From contig OZ025888.1 in NCBI GenBank assembly GCA_964019415.1, positions 516,001 to 580,000 on the forward strand: a stretch of DNA of 64,000 nucleotides, written 5' to 3'. Position 1 is the first letter of the stretch; the number at the start of each line of letters is the position of its first letter. Made by a program: the position numbers and the translations under genes. The DNA is from Ianthella basta (taxonomy: Eukaryota > Porifera > Demospongiae > Verongiida > Ianthellidae). Below the pieces are notes generated by a model that saw only the letters and a list, made by a program, of their open reading frames with translations, was not told the DNA's origin and made no database searches. This document shows, piece after piece, positions 1-11,994 of the stretch.

Positions 1-364
1 ATATATAATATTACATCAAGTATTATGATTAGTGGACCCGGTGTGGTCATGTGCAGGGGAGAGCTGCACAAACCTACTCAGTGTCCAACCCCATAACCCA
101 AAAGTGAATATCTTTGCATAATGAAATCTCATTATTCTTGCACATAGTGCATGCATCTATAATCGAGCTTACAATACCAAGCGTAACGTTGTCTAATTGT
201 CATTAGTACTATACAAGGTCAAACAAATTGGTGGTCGCAGTTTCAATGTACGTATAGTCAAGATGTGATCACCTGCAGAAGCAGCCCCAGACAACTCTAC
301 GTATCATATCTACCTGTTATATACAGTAATTACTTTTGTGACCATACTCTTCACATTACCCATT

Positions 365-384
365 TGTGCTATTATGTGCTATTA
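365..384. repeat. Perfect 10-bp tandem duplication
   Basis: TGTGCTATTA occurs twice back to back (365-374 and 375-384). It is a small microsatellite-like duplication in the flank and is unrelated to the satellite monomer. Confidence 0.8.
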
Positions 385-520
385 CAGTGACTATGCTATG
401 ACTGTGCCTATACTGGGGTAGTTAAAATGTCTTAGTCAAGCCAAGCCAAACTGAAACTGAGTGTCGCTTCATTTGTCATGTGACTGTCACTTGTCATCGT
501 ACGTGTCGATTCTAAGTCAT

Positions 521-540
521 GTAATGCAATAGTGCATTAC
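521..540. repeat. Short perfect inverted repeat (8-bp stem, 4-nt loop)
   Basis: GTAATGCA (521-528) is the exact reverse complement of TGCATTAC (533-540), separated by ATAG. It could form a small hairpin. No T-run follows and no gene context supports a terminator, so it is recorded only as structure. Confidence 0.7.
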
Positions 541-831
541 CATGAATGCATTTTCAGTAGCGCAGGCCATAAACATCGCTTTGTCTTTCTTTGTTATGAT
601 GTCTTGTATCCTATATGAGTGCCTGTACACAGTTTGTGATTGCCTTAGTGCTCAGTGCAGTTGCCCAGTGTACCCGCGACCATTGCGTGCATGCTCCCTC
701 ACAGTGATCCCAGGCCGTCGATCATCAGCCCACAATTACAACAGCTAGTTTTGTTTTCTTTGGGCATAACACATTATGCTTTAACTACTTAGGCCACGTA
801 CAGTTGCACTATGCCAAAGATAATGACAGGC

Positions 832-860
832 TACATGAAAGCAACAGTCATACATGAAAG
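832..860. repeat. Direct repeat TACATGAAAG
   Basis: TACATGAAAG is present at 832-841 and again at 851-860, 19 bp apart. It may be a remnant of slippage. Its core also takes part in the inverted repeat annotated at 834-887. Confidence 0.6.
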
Positions 861-887
861 GAAGTGTTATTAATCTATGCTTTCATG
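834..887. repeat. 10-bp inverted repeat about 70 bp from the array edge
   Basis: CATGAAAGCA (834-843) is the reverse complement of TGCTTTCATG (878-887), with 34 bp between the arms. No target-site duplication or transposon terminus is evident, so a mobile-element origin is not claimed. That the spacer equals the monomer length is probably coincidence, as the spacer has no similarity to the monomer. Confidence 0.5.
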
Positions 888-949
888 CTGCAATAGTTGA
901 TCATGAGCAGTAGTGGTCATCTGAAGCTGTGAGTAATAAAAATGTGACT

Positions 950-990
950 GTATATACCCATTTAATACGTAGTGCTCCCCTAGGACACTA
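950..990. other. Abrupt junction between unique DNA and satellite
   Basis: Unique sequence ending TGTATAT runs straight into ACCCATTTAATACG at about 956. The first full unit is already near consensus, differing mainly by GTAGTGCTCCCC near 970. No decayed or half-homologous monomers form a transition zone and no terminal repeat or target-site duplication is visible. The TATACCCATTT context also occurs inside the array as a variant, so the exact break could lie a few bases to either side. Confidence 0.85.
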
Positions 991-1980
991 CCCATTTAAT
1001 ACATAGTGTCCCCCTAGGACACTACTCATTTAATACGTAGTGTTCCCCTAGGACACTACCCATTTAATACGTAGTGTTCCCCTAGGACACTACCCATTTA
1101 ATACGTAGTGTTCCCCTAGGACACTACCCATTTAATACGTAGTGTTCCCCTAGGACACTACCCATTTAATACATAGTGTCCCCCTAGTACACTACCCATT
1201 TAATACGTAGTGTCCCCCTAGTACACTGCCCATTTAATACATAGTGTCCCCCTAGGACACTACCCATTTAATACATAGTGTCCCCCTAGGACACTACCCA
1301 TTTAATACGTAGTGTTCCCCTAGTACACTACCTATTTAATACGTAGTGTCCCCTAGTACACTGCCCATTTAATACATAGTGTCCCCCTAGGACACTACCC
1401 ATTTAATACGTAGTGTTCCCCTAGTACACTACCCATTTAATACGTAGTGTTCCCCTAGGACACTACTCATTTAATACGTAGTGTTCCCCTAGGACACTAC
1501 CCATTTATTACGTAGTGTTCCCCTAGGACACTACCCATTTAATACGTAGTGTTCCCCTAGTACACTACCCATTTAATACGTAGTGTCCCCCTAGGACACT
1601 ACTCATTTAATACGTAGTGTTCCCCTAGGACACTGCCCATTTATTACGTAGTGTTCCCCTATGACACTACCCATTTAATACGTAGTGTTCCCCTAGGACA
1701 CTACCCATTTAATACGTAGTGTTCCCCTAGGACACTACCCATTTAATACGTAGTGTTCCCCTAGTACACTACCCATTTAATACGTAGTGTCCCCTTGTAC
1801 ACTGCCCATTTAATACATAGTGTCCCCCTAGGACACTACCCATTTAATACGTAGTGTTCCCCTAGTACACTGCCCATTTAATACGTAGTGTCCCCCTAGG
1901 ACACTACCCATTTAATACATAGTGTCCCCCTAGGACACTACCCATTTAATACGTAGTGTTCCCCTAGTACACTACCCATT

Positions 1981-4900
1981 TAATACGTAGTGTCCCCTAG
2001 TACACTGCCCATTTAATACATAGTGTCACCCTAGTACACTACCCATTTAATACGTAGTGTCCCCTAGTACACTGCCCATTTAATACATAGTGTCCCCCTA
2101 GGACACTACCCATTTAATACGTAGTGTTCCCTTAGTACACTACCCATTTAATACGTAGTGTTCCCCTAGTACACTACCCATTTAATACGTAGTGTCCCCC
2201 TAGTACACTGCCCATTTAATACGTAGTGTCCCCCTAGTACACTACCCATTTAATACGTAGTGTCCCCCTATAGCTAGTACACTACCCATTTAATACGTAG
2301 TGTCCCCCTAGGACACTACCCATTTAATACGTGGTGTCTCCCTAGTACACTACCCATTTAATACGTAGTGTCCCCCTAGTACACTACCCATTTAATACGT
2401 AGTGTCCCCCTAGTACACTACCCATTCAATACGTAGTGTCCCCCTAGTACACTACCCATTCAATACATAGTGTCCCCCTAGTGCACTACCCATTTAATAC
2501 GTAGTGTCCCCCTAGTACACTGCCCATTTAATACATAGTGTCCCCCTAGTACACTGCCCATTTAATACGTAGTGTCCCCCTAGGACACTATCCATTTAAT
2601 ACATAGTGTCCCCCTAGGACACTACCCATTTAATACGTAGTGTCCCCCTAGTACACTACCCATTTAATACGTAGTGTCCCCCTATAGCTAGTACACTACC
2701 CATTTAATACGTAGTGTCCCCCTAGGACACTAGCCATTTAATACGTGGTGTCCCCCTAGTACACTACCCATTTAATACGTAGTGTCCCCCTAGTACACTA
2801 CCCATTTAATACGTAGTGTCCCCCTAGTACACTGCCCATTTAATACGTAGTGTCCCCCTAGTACACTACCCATTCAATACATAGTGTCCCCCTAGTGCAC
2901 TACCCATTTAATACGTAGTGTCCCCCTAGGATACTACCCATTTAAAACATAGTGTCCCCTTAGTACACTACCCATTTAATACGTAGTGTCCCCCTAGTAC
3001 ATTACCCATTTAATACATAGTGTTCCCCTAGGACACTGCCCATTTAATACGTAGTGTCTCCCTAGTACACTTCCCATTTAATACGTAGTGTCCCCTAGGA
3101 CACTACCCATTTAATACGTAGTGTCCCCCTAGGACATTACCCATTTAATACGTAGTGTCCCCTAGTATACTGCCCATTTAATACGTAGTGTCCCCCTAGG
3201 ACACTATCCATTTAATACGTAGTGTCCCCCTAGTACACTGCCCATTTAATACGTAGTGTCCCCCTAGGACACTACCCATTTAATACGTAGTGTTTCCCTA
3301 GTACACTGCCCATTTAATACGTAGTGTCACCCTAGGACACTACTCATTTAATACGTAGTGTTCCCCTAGGACACTACCCATTTATTACGTAGTGTTCCCC
3401 TAGGACACTACCCATTTAATACGTAGTGTTCCCCTAGTACACTACCCATTTAATACGTAGTGTCCCCCTAGGACACTACTCATTTAATACGTAGTGTTCC
3501 CCTAGGACACTGCCCATTTATTACGTAGTGTTCCCCTATGACACTACCCATTTAATACGTAGTGTCCCCCTAGGACACTACCCATTTAATACGTAGTGTT
3601 CCCCTAGGACACTACCCATTTAATACGTAGTGTCCCCTAGTACACTGCCCATTTAATACATAGTGTCACCCTAGTACACTACCCATTTAATACGTAGTGT
3701 CCCCTAGTACACTGCCCATTTAATACATAGCGTCCCCCTAGGACACTACCCATTTAATACGTAGTGTTCCCTTAGTACACTACCCATTTAATACGTAGTG
3801 TTCCCCTAGTACACTACCCATTTAATACGTAGTGTCCCCCTAGTACACTGCCCATTTAATACGTAGTGTCCCCCTAGTACACTACCCATTTAATACGTAG
3901 TGTCCCCCTATAGCTAGTACACTACCCATTTAATACGTAGTGTCCCCCTAGGACACTACCCATTTAATACGTGGTGTCCCCCTAGTACACTACCCATTTA
4001 ATACGTAGTGTCCCCCTAGTACACTACCCATTTAATACGTAGTGTCCCCCTAGTACACTACCCATTCAATACGTAGTGTCCCCCTAGTACACTACCCATT
4101 CAATACATAGTGTCCCCCTAGTGCACTACCCATTTAATACGTAGTGTCCCCCTAGTACACTGCCCATTTAATACATAGTGTCCCCCTAGTACACTGCCCA
4201 TTTAATACGTAGTGTCCCCCTAGGACACTATCCATTTAATACATAGTGTCCCCCTAGGACACTACCCATTTAATACGTAGTGTCCCCCTAGTACACTACC
4301 CATTTAATACGTAGTGTCCCCCTATAGCTAGTACACTACCCATTTAATACGTAGTGTCCCCCTAGGACACTAGCCATTTAATACGTGGTGTCCCCCTAGT
4401 ACAATACCCATTTAATACGTAGTGTCCCCCTAGTACAATACCCATTTAATACGTAGTGTCCCCCTCGTACACTGCCCATTTAATACGTAGTGTCCCCCTA
4501 GTACACTACCCATTCAATACATAGTGTCCCCCTAGTGCACTACCCATTTAATACGTAGTGTCCCCCTAGGATACTACCCATTTAAAACATAGTGTCCCCC
4601 TAGTATACTACCCATTTAATACGTAGTGTCCCCCTAGTACATTACCCATTTAATACATAGTGTTCCCCTAGGACACTGCCCATTTAATACGTAGTGTCTC
4701 CCTAGTACACTTCCCATTTAATACGTAGTGTCCCCTAGGACACTACCCATTTAATACGTAGTGTCCCCCTAGGACATTACCCATTTAATACGTAGTGTCC
4801 CCTAGTATACTGCCCATTTAATACGTAGTGTCCCCCTAGGACACTATCCATTTAATACGTAGTGTCCCCCTAGTACACTGCCCATTTAATACGTAGTGTC

Positions 4901-5000
4901 CCCCTAGGACACTACCCATTTAATACGTAGTGTTTCCCTAGTACACTGCCCATTTAATACGTAGTGTCACCCTAGGACACTACTCATTTAATACGTAGTG
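1981..5000 (+). repeat. Higher-order repeat, two copies, offset 1,640 bp
   Basis: Positions 1981-3360 match 3621-5000 almost base for base. Shared private variants include the paired TAGCTA insertions (2271 and 2685; 3911 and 4325), ACGTGGTGT units, CATTCAATAC units and GTGTCACCCTAGGACAC just before the match ends (3360 and 5000). The DNA just before the second copy (about 3327-3620) instead matches about 1450-1743 at an offset of 1,877 bp, using CATTTATTACG and CCCTATGACAC as markers. The two offsets differ by about seven monomers. This is typical of unequal exchange between misaligned copies. Confidence 0.85.
2271..2276 (+). repeat. TAGCTA insertion variant (marker of one higher-order repeat family)
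   Basis: A 6-bp TAGCTA is inserted after CCCCCTA, making a 40-bp monomer. I count eight instances, starting at 2271, 2685, 3911, 4325, 12103, 12517, 13877 and 14291. The spacing within each pair is exactly 414 bp (12 monomers plus 6) in all four cases. Two clusters 10 kb apart therefore derive from one ancestral block. Confidence 0.9.
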
Positions 5001-7023
5001 TCCCCCTAGTACATTACCCATTTAATACATAGTGTCCCCCTAGTACACTACCCATTTAATACATAGTGTCCCCCTAGTACACTGCCCATTTAATACATAG
5101 TGTCCCCCTAGGACACTACCCATTTAATACGTAGTGTTCCCCTAGTACACTACCCATTTAATACGTAGTGTCCCTAGTACACTGCCCATTTAATACATAG
5201 TGTCCCCCTAGGACACTACCCATTTAATACGTAGTGTTCCCCTAGTACACTACCCATTTAATACGTAGTGTTCCCCTAGTACACTACCCATTTAATACGT
5301 AGTGTCCCCCTAGTACACTACCCATTTAATACGTAGTGTCCCCCTAGGACACTAGCCATTTAATACGTAGTGTCCCCCTAGTACACTACCCATTTAATAC
5401 GTAGTGTCCCCCTAGTACACTACCCATTTAATACGTAGTGTCCCCCTAGTACACTACCCATTTAATACGTGGTGTCCCCCTAGTACACTACCCATTCAAT
5501 ACATAGTGTCCCCCTAGTGCACTACCCATTTAATACGTAGTGTCCCCATAGGACACTACCCATTTAAAACATAGTGTCCCCCTAGTACACTACCCATTTA
5601 ATACGTAGTGTCCCCCTAGTACATTACCCATTTAATACATAGTGTTCCCCTAGGACACTGCCCTTTTAATACGTAGTGTCTCCCTAGTACACTTCCCATT
5701 TAATACGTAGTGTTCCCCTAGTACACTGCCCATTTAATACGTAGTGTCCCCCTAGGACACTACCCATTTAATACGTAGTGTCCCCTAGTATGCTGCCCAT
5801 TTTATACGTAGTGTCCCCCTAGGACAGTACCGATTTAATACGTAGTATCCCCCTAGGACACTACCCATTTAATACGTAGTGTCCCCTAGTATACTGCCCA
5901 TTTAATACGTAGTGTCCCCCTAGGACACTACCCATTTAATACGTAGTGTCCCCCTAGTACACTGCCCATTTAATACGTAGTGTCCCCCTAGGACATTACC
6001 CATTTAATACGTAGTGTTTCCCTAGTACACTGCCCATTTAATACGTAGTGTCCCCCTAGTACACTACCCATTTAATACGTAGTGTCCCCCTAGGACACTA
6101 CCCATTTAATACATAGTGTCCCCCTAGTACACTACCCATTTAATACATAGTGTCCCCCTAGGACACTACCCATTTAATACATAGTGTCCCCCTAGTACAC
6201 TACCCATTTAATACGTAGTGTCCCCCTAGTACACTACCCATTTAATACGTAGTGTCCCCCTAGGACACTACCCATTTAATACGTAGTGTCCCCCTAGGAC
6301 ACTACTCATTTAATACGTAGTGTCCCCCTAGTACATTACCCATTTAATACATAGTGTCCCCCTAGCACACTACCCATTTAATACATAGTGTCCCCCTAGT
6401 ACACTGCCCATTTAATACATAGTGTCCCCCTAGTACACTACCCATTTAATACATAGTGTCCCCCTAGGACACTACCCATTTAATACGTAGTGTCCCCCTA
6501 GGACACTACCCATTTAATACATAGTGTCCCCCTAGGACACTACCCATTTAATACATAGTGTCCCCCTAGGACACTACCCATTTAATACATAGTGTCCCCC
6601 TAGGACACTACCCATTTAATACGTAGTGTCCCCCTAGTACACTACCCATTTAATACGTAGTGTTCCCCTAGTACACTACCCATTTAATACGTAGTGTCCC
6701 CCTAGGACACTACTCATTTAATACGTAGTGTCCCCCTAGTACATTACCCATTTAATACATAGTGTCCCCCTAGCACACTACCCATTTAATACATAGTGTC
6801 CCCCTAGTACACTGCCCATTTAATACGTAGTGTCCCCCTAGGACACTACCCATTTAATACGTAGTGTCCCCCTAGGACACTACCCATTTAATACGTAGTG
6901 TTCCCCTAGTACACTGCCCATTTAATACATAGTGTCCCCCTAGTACACTGCCCATTTAATACGTAGTGTCCCCCTAGGACACTACCCATTTAATACATAG
7001 TGTCCCCCTAGGACACTACCCAT

Positions 7024-9058
7024 TTAATACGTAGTGTTCCCCTAGGACACTACCCATTTAATACATAGTGTCCCCCTAGGACACTACCCATTTAATACGT
7101 AGTGTTCCCCTAGGACACTACCCATTTAATACGTAGTGTTCCCCTAGGACACTACCCATTTAATACATAGTGTCCCCCTAGGACACTACCCATTTAATAC
7201 GTAGTGTTCCCCTAGTACACTGCCCATTTAATACATAGTGTCCCCCTAGTACACTGCCCATTTAATACGTAGTGTCCCCCTAGTACACTACTCATTTAAT
7301 ACGTAGTGTTCCCCTAGTACACTACCCATTTAATACGCAGTGTCCCCCTAGTACATTACCCATTTAATACATAGTGTCCGCCTAGTACATTACCCATTTA
7401 ATACATAGTGTCCCCCTAGGACACTACCCATTTAATACGTAGTGTCCCCCTAGTACACTACCCATTTAATACGTAGTGTCCCCCTAGTACATTACCCATT
7501 TAATACGTAGTGTCCCCCTAGTACACTACCCATTTAATACATAGTGTCCCCCTAGGACACTACCCATTTAATACGTAGTGTTCCCCTAGGACACTACCCA
7601 TTTAATACGTAGTGTCCCCTAGTACACTGCCCATTTAATACGTAGTGTCCCCCTAGGACACTACCCATTTAATACGTAGTGTCCCCTAGTACACTGCCCA
7701 TTTAATACGTAGTGTCTCCCTAGTACACTGCCCATTTAATACGTAGTGTCCCCCTAGGACACTACCCATTTAATACATAGTGTCCCCCTAGAACACTACC
7801 CATTTAATGCGTAGTGTCCCCCTAGGACACTACCCATTTAATACGTAGTGTCCCCTAGTACACTGCCCATTTAATACGTAGTGTCTCCCTAGTACACTGC
7901 CCATTTAATACGTAGTGTCCCCCTAGTACACTACCCATTTAATACGTAGTGTCCCCTTAGTACACTACCCATTTAATACGTAGTGTCTCCCTAGTACACT
8001 GCCCATTTAATACGCAGTGTCCCCCTAGTACACTGCCCATTTAATACGTAGTGTTCCCCTAGGACACTACCCATTTAATACATAGTGTCCCCCTAGGACA
8101 CTACCCATTTAATACGTAGTGTTCCCCTAGGACACTACCCATTTAATACGTAGTGTTCCCCTAGGACACTACCCATTTAATACATAGTGTCCCCCTAGGA
8201 CACTACCCATTTAATACGTAGTGTTCCCCTAGTACACTGCCCATTTAATACATAGTGTCCCCCTAGTACACTGCCCATTTAATACGTAGTGTCCCCCTAG
8301 TACACTACTCATTTAATACGTAGTGTTCCCCTAGTACACTACCCATTTAATACGCAGTGTCCCCCTAGTACATTACCCATTTAATACATAGTGTCCGCCT
8401 AGTACATTACCCATTTAATACATAGTGTCCCCCTAGGACACTACCCATTTAATACGTAGTGTCCCCCTAGTACACTACCCATTTAATACGTAGTGTCCCC
8501 CTAGTACATTACCCATTTAATACGTAGTGTCCCCCTAGTACACTACCCATTTAAAACATAGTGTCCCCCTAGGACACTACCCATTTAATACGTAGTGTTC
8601 CCCTAGGACACTACCCATTTAATACGTAGTGTCCCCTAGTACACTGCCCATTTAATACGTAGTGTCCCCCTAGGACACTACCCATTTAATACGTAGTGTC
8701 CCCTAGTACACTGCCCATTTAATACGTAGTGTCTCCCTAGTACACTCACCCATTTAATACGTAGTGTCCCCCTAGGACACTACCCATTTAATACATAGTG
8801 TCCCCCTAGAACACTACCCATTTAATGCGTAGTGTCCCCCTAGGACACTACCCATTTAATACGTAGTGTCCCCTAGTACACTGCCCATTTAATACGTAGT
8901 GTCTCCCTAGTACACTGCCCATTTAATACGTAGTGTCCCCCTAGTACACTACCCATTTAATACGTAGTGTCCCCTTAGTACACTACCCATTTAATACGTA
9001 GTGTCTCCCTAGTACACTGCCCATTTAATACGCAGTGTCCCCCTAGTACACTGCCCAT
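7024..9058 (+). repeat. Higher-order repeat, two copies, offset 1,017-1,018 bp
   Basis: About 7024-8040 and 8041-9058 are successive copies of a unit of about 30 monomers. Matching markers are GTCCGCC (G at 7380 and 8397), CTAGAACAC followed by AATGCG (7791 and 8809) and AATACGCAG units. The second copy carries one extra base, in ACACTCACCC near 8744, which accounts for the offset change from 1,017 to 1,018. Confidence 0.85.
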
Positions 9059-10913
9059 TTAATACGTAGTGTTCCCCTAGGACACTACCCATTTAATACG
9101 TAGTGTTCCCCTAGGACACTACCCATTTAATACATAGTGTTCCCCTAGGACACTACCCATTTAATACGTAGTGTTCCCCTAGGATACTACCCATTTAATA
9201 CATAGTGTTCCCCTAGGACACTACCCATTTAATACGTAGTGTTCCCCTAGGACACTACCCATCTAATACGTAGTGTTCCCCTAGGACATTACCCATTTAA
9301 TACGTAGTGTCCCCTTAGTACACTACCCATTTAATACAGAATTTCCCCCTAGTACACTACCCATTCAATACATAGTGTCCCCCTAGGACACTACTCATTT
9401 AATACGTAGTGTCCCCCTAGTACATTACCCATTTAATACATAGTGTCCCCCTAGCACACTACCCATTTAATACATAGTGTCCCCCTAGTACACTGCCCAT
9501 TTAATACATAGTGTCCCCCTAGTACACTGCCCATTTAATACATAGTGTCCCCCTAGGACACTACCCATTTAATACATAGTGTCCCCCTAGTACACTGCCC
9601 ATTTAATACGCAGTGTCCCCCTAGTACACTGCCCATTTAATACGTAGTGTTCCCCTAGGACACTACCCATTTAATACGTAGTGTTCCCCTAGGACACTAC
9701 CCATTTAATACATAGTGTTCCCCTAGGACACTACCCATTTAATACGTAGTGTTCCCCTAGGACACTACCCATTTAATACATAGTGTTCCCCTAGGACACT
9801 ACCCATTTAATACGTAGTGTTCCCCTAGTACACTGCCCATTTAATACGTAGTGTCCCCCTAGGACACTACCCATTTAATACATAGTGTCCCCCTAGAACA
9901 CTACCCATTTAATGCGTAGTGTCCCCCTAGGACACTACCCATTTAATACGTAGTGTCCCCTAGTACACTGCCCATTTAATACATAGTGTCTCCCTAGTAC
10001 ACTGCCCATTTAATACGTAGTGTCCCCCTAGTACACTACCCATTTAATACGTAGTGTCCCCTTAGTACACTACCCATTTAATACGTAGTGTCTCCCTAGT
10101 ACACTGCCCATTTAATACGCAGTGTCCCCCTAGTACACTGCCCATTTAATACGTAGTGTTCCCCTAGGACACTACCCATTTAATACGTAGTGTTCCCCTA
10201 GGACACTACCCATTTAATACATAGTGTTCCCCTAGGACACTACCCATTTAATACGTAGTGTTCCCCTAGGATACTACCCATTTAATACATAGTGTTCCCC
10301 TAGGACACTACCCATTTAATACGTAGTGTTCCCCTAGGACACTACCCATCTAATACGTAGTGTTCCCCTAGGACATTACCCATTTAATACGTAGTGTCCC
10401 CTTAGTACACTACCCATTTAATACAGAATTTCCCCCTAGTACACTACCCATTCAATACATAGTGTCCCCCTAGGACACTACTCATTTAATACGTAGTGTC
10501 CCCCTAGTACATTACCCATTTAATACATAGTGTCCCCCTAGCACACTACCCATTTAATACATAGTGTCCCCCTAGTACACTGCCCATTTAATACATAGTG
10601 TCCCCCTAGTACACTGCCCATTTAATACATAGTGTCCCCCTAGGACACTACCCATTTAATACATAGTGTCCCCCTAGTACACTGCCCATTTAATACGCAG
10701 TGTCCCCCTAGTACACTGCCCATTTAATACGTAGTGTTCCCCTAGGACACTACCCATTTAATACGTAGTGTTCCCCTAGGACACTACCCATTTAATACAT
10801 AGTGTTCCCCTAGGACACTACCCATTTAATACGTAGTGTTCCCCTAGGACACTACCCATTTAATACATAGTGTTCCCCTAGGACACTACCCATTTAATAC
10901 GTAGTGTTCCCCT
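8754..10913 (+). repeat. Higher-order repeat, offset 1,087 bp, overlapping the preceding unit
   Basis: About 8754-9826 matches 9841-10913. Markers are AATGCG (8827 and 9914), CTAGGATAC (9181 and 10269) and CAGAATTT (9337 and 10424). A partial third copy follows, with CAGAATTT at 11002, 578 bp (17 monomers) further on. The unit begins inside the second copy of the 1,017-bp repeat, so amplification boundaries were not fixed. Confidence 0.8.
9337..9345 (+). repeat. CAGAATTT variant monomer (16 copies) that loses the hairpin arm
   Basis: In this unit GTAGTGTCC becomes AGAATTTCC, so the left arm no longer pairs with GGACACTAC. Starts are 9337, 10424, 11002, 19811, 22152, 22832, 24597, 27178, 31386, 34610, 35562, 35732, 48696, 51787, 52739 and 52909. 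Most follow a unit with CCCCTTAG. A related CATAATTT form occurs at 44004, 55325, 59491 and 61055. It has three of the changes and could be an intermediate. Gaps of 952 and 170 bp recur exactly in two places (34610-35732 and 51787-52909). Confidence 0.9.
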
Positions 10914-11994
10914 AGGACACTACCCATCTAATACGTAGTGTTCCCCTAGGACATTACCCATTTAATACGTAGTGTCCCCTTAGTACACTACCCATTTAAT
11001 ACAGAATTTCCCCCTAGTACACTACCCATTTAATACATAGTGTCCCCCTAGGATACTACTCATTTAATACGTAGTGTCCCCCTAGTACATTACCCATTTA
11101 ATACATAGTGTCCCCCTAGCACACTACCCATTTAATACATAGTGTCCCCCTAGTACACTGCCCATTTAATACATAGTGTCCCCCTAGTACACTGCCCATT
11201 TAATACATAGTGTCCCCCTAGGACACTACCCATTTAATACATAGTGTCCCCCTAGGACACTACCCATTTAATACGTAGTGTTCCCCTAGTACACTGCCCA
11301 TTTAATACATAGTGTCCCCCTAGTACACTGCCCATTTAATACATAGTGTCCCCCCAGGACACTACCCATTTAATACATAGTGTCCCCCTAGGACACTACC
11401 CATTTAATACGTAGTGTTCCCCTAGGACACTACCCATTTAATACATAGTGTCCCCCTAGGACACTACCCATTTAATACGTAGTGTTCCCCTAGTACACTG
11501 CCCATTTAATACATAGTGTCCCCCTAGTACACTGCCCATTTAATACGTAGTGTCCCCCTAGTACACTACTCATTTAATACGTAGTGTTCCCCTAGTACAC
11601 TACCCATTTAATACGTAGTGTCCCCCTAGTACATTACCCATTTAATACATAGTGTCCGCCTAGTACATTACCCATTTAATACATAGTGTCTCCCTAGGAC
11701 ACTACCCATTTAATACGTAGTGTCCCCCTAGTACACTACCCATTTAATACGTAGTGTCCCCCTAGTACATTACCCATTTAATACGTAGTGTCCCCCTAGT
11801 ACATTACCCATTTAATACATAGTGTCCCCCTAGGACACTACCCATTTAATACGTAGTGTTCCCCTAGGACACTACCCATTTAATACGTAGTGTCCCCTAG
11901 TACACTGCCCATTTAATACGTAGTGTCCCCCTAGGACACTACCCATTTAATACGTAGTGTCCCCTAGTACACTGCCCATTTAATACGTAGTGTC

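Larger units (their letters stand above)
1..955. other. Unique flanking sequence left of the satellite, no supported gene
   Basis: This is mixed-composition, non-repetitive DNA with no resemblance to the 34-bp monomer. I see no tRNA-like cloverleaf, no rRNA segment, no recognisable protein domain and no long reading frame. The only ATG frame of any length (542-748, 68 codons) has no recognisable domain and is treated as chance. Small features are a 10-bp tandem duplication, two short inverted repeats and a short direct repeat, listed separately. AATAAA at 935-940 followed by a TG-rich stretch could be a polyadenylation signal of a gene lying to the left, but nothing else supports that. The stretch is best read as intergenic or intronic eukaryotic DNA anchoring the satellite to the chromosome arm. 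It is the only part of the window that could be placed uniquely in a genome. Confidence 0.8.

Noticed and set aside
480..490. GTGAC-T-GTCAC dyad as an operator
   Set aside because: It is a five-base palindrome in intergenic DNA without a gene or promoter; there is too little to support a regulatory call.
542..748. 68-codon ATG reading frame in the flank
   Set aside because: It is short, has no recognisable domain, no homologue that I recognise and no splice, promoter or neighbour context. The Cys-rich middle and hydrophobic start are within what chance gives in such DNA.
834..887. Terminal inverted repeats of a small transposon
   Set aside because: The arms are only 10 bp, no flanking target duplication is visible and the interior is only 34 bp.
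935..940. AATAAA polyadenylation signal
   Set aside because: A hexamer in AT-rich DNA is expected by chance and no upstream exon is visible. It is mentioned only in the flank description.
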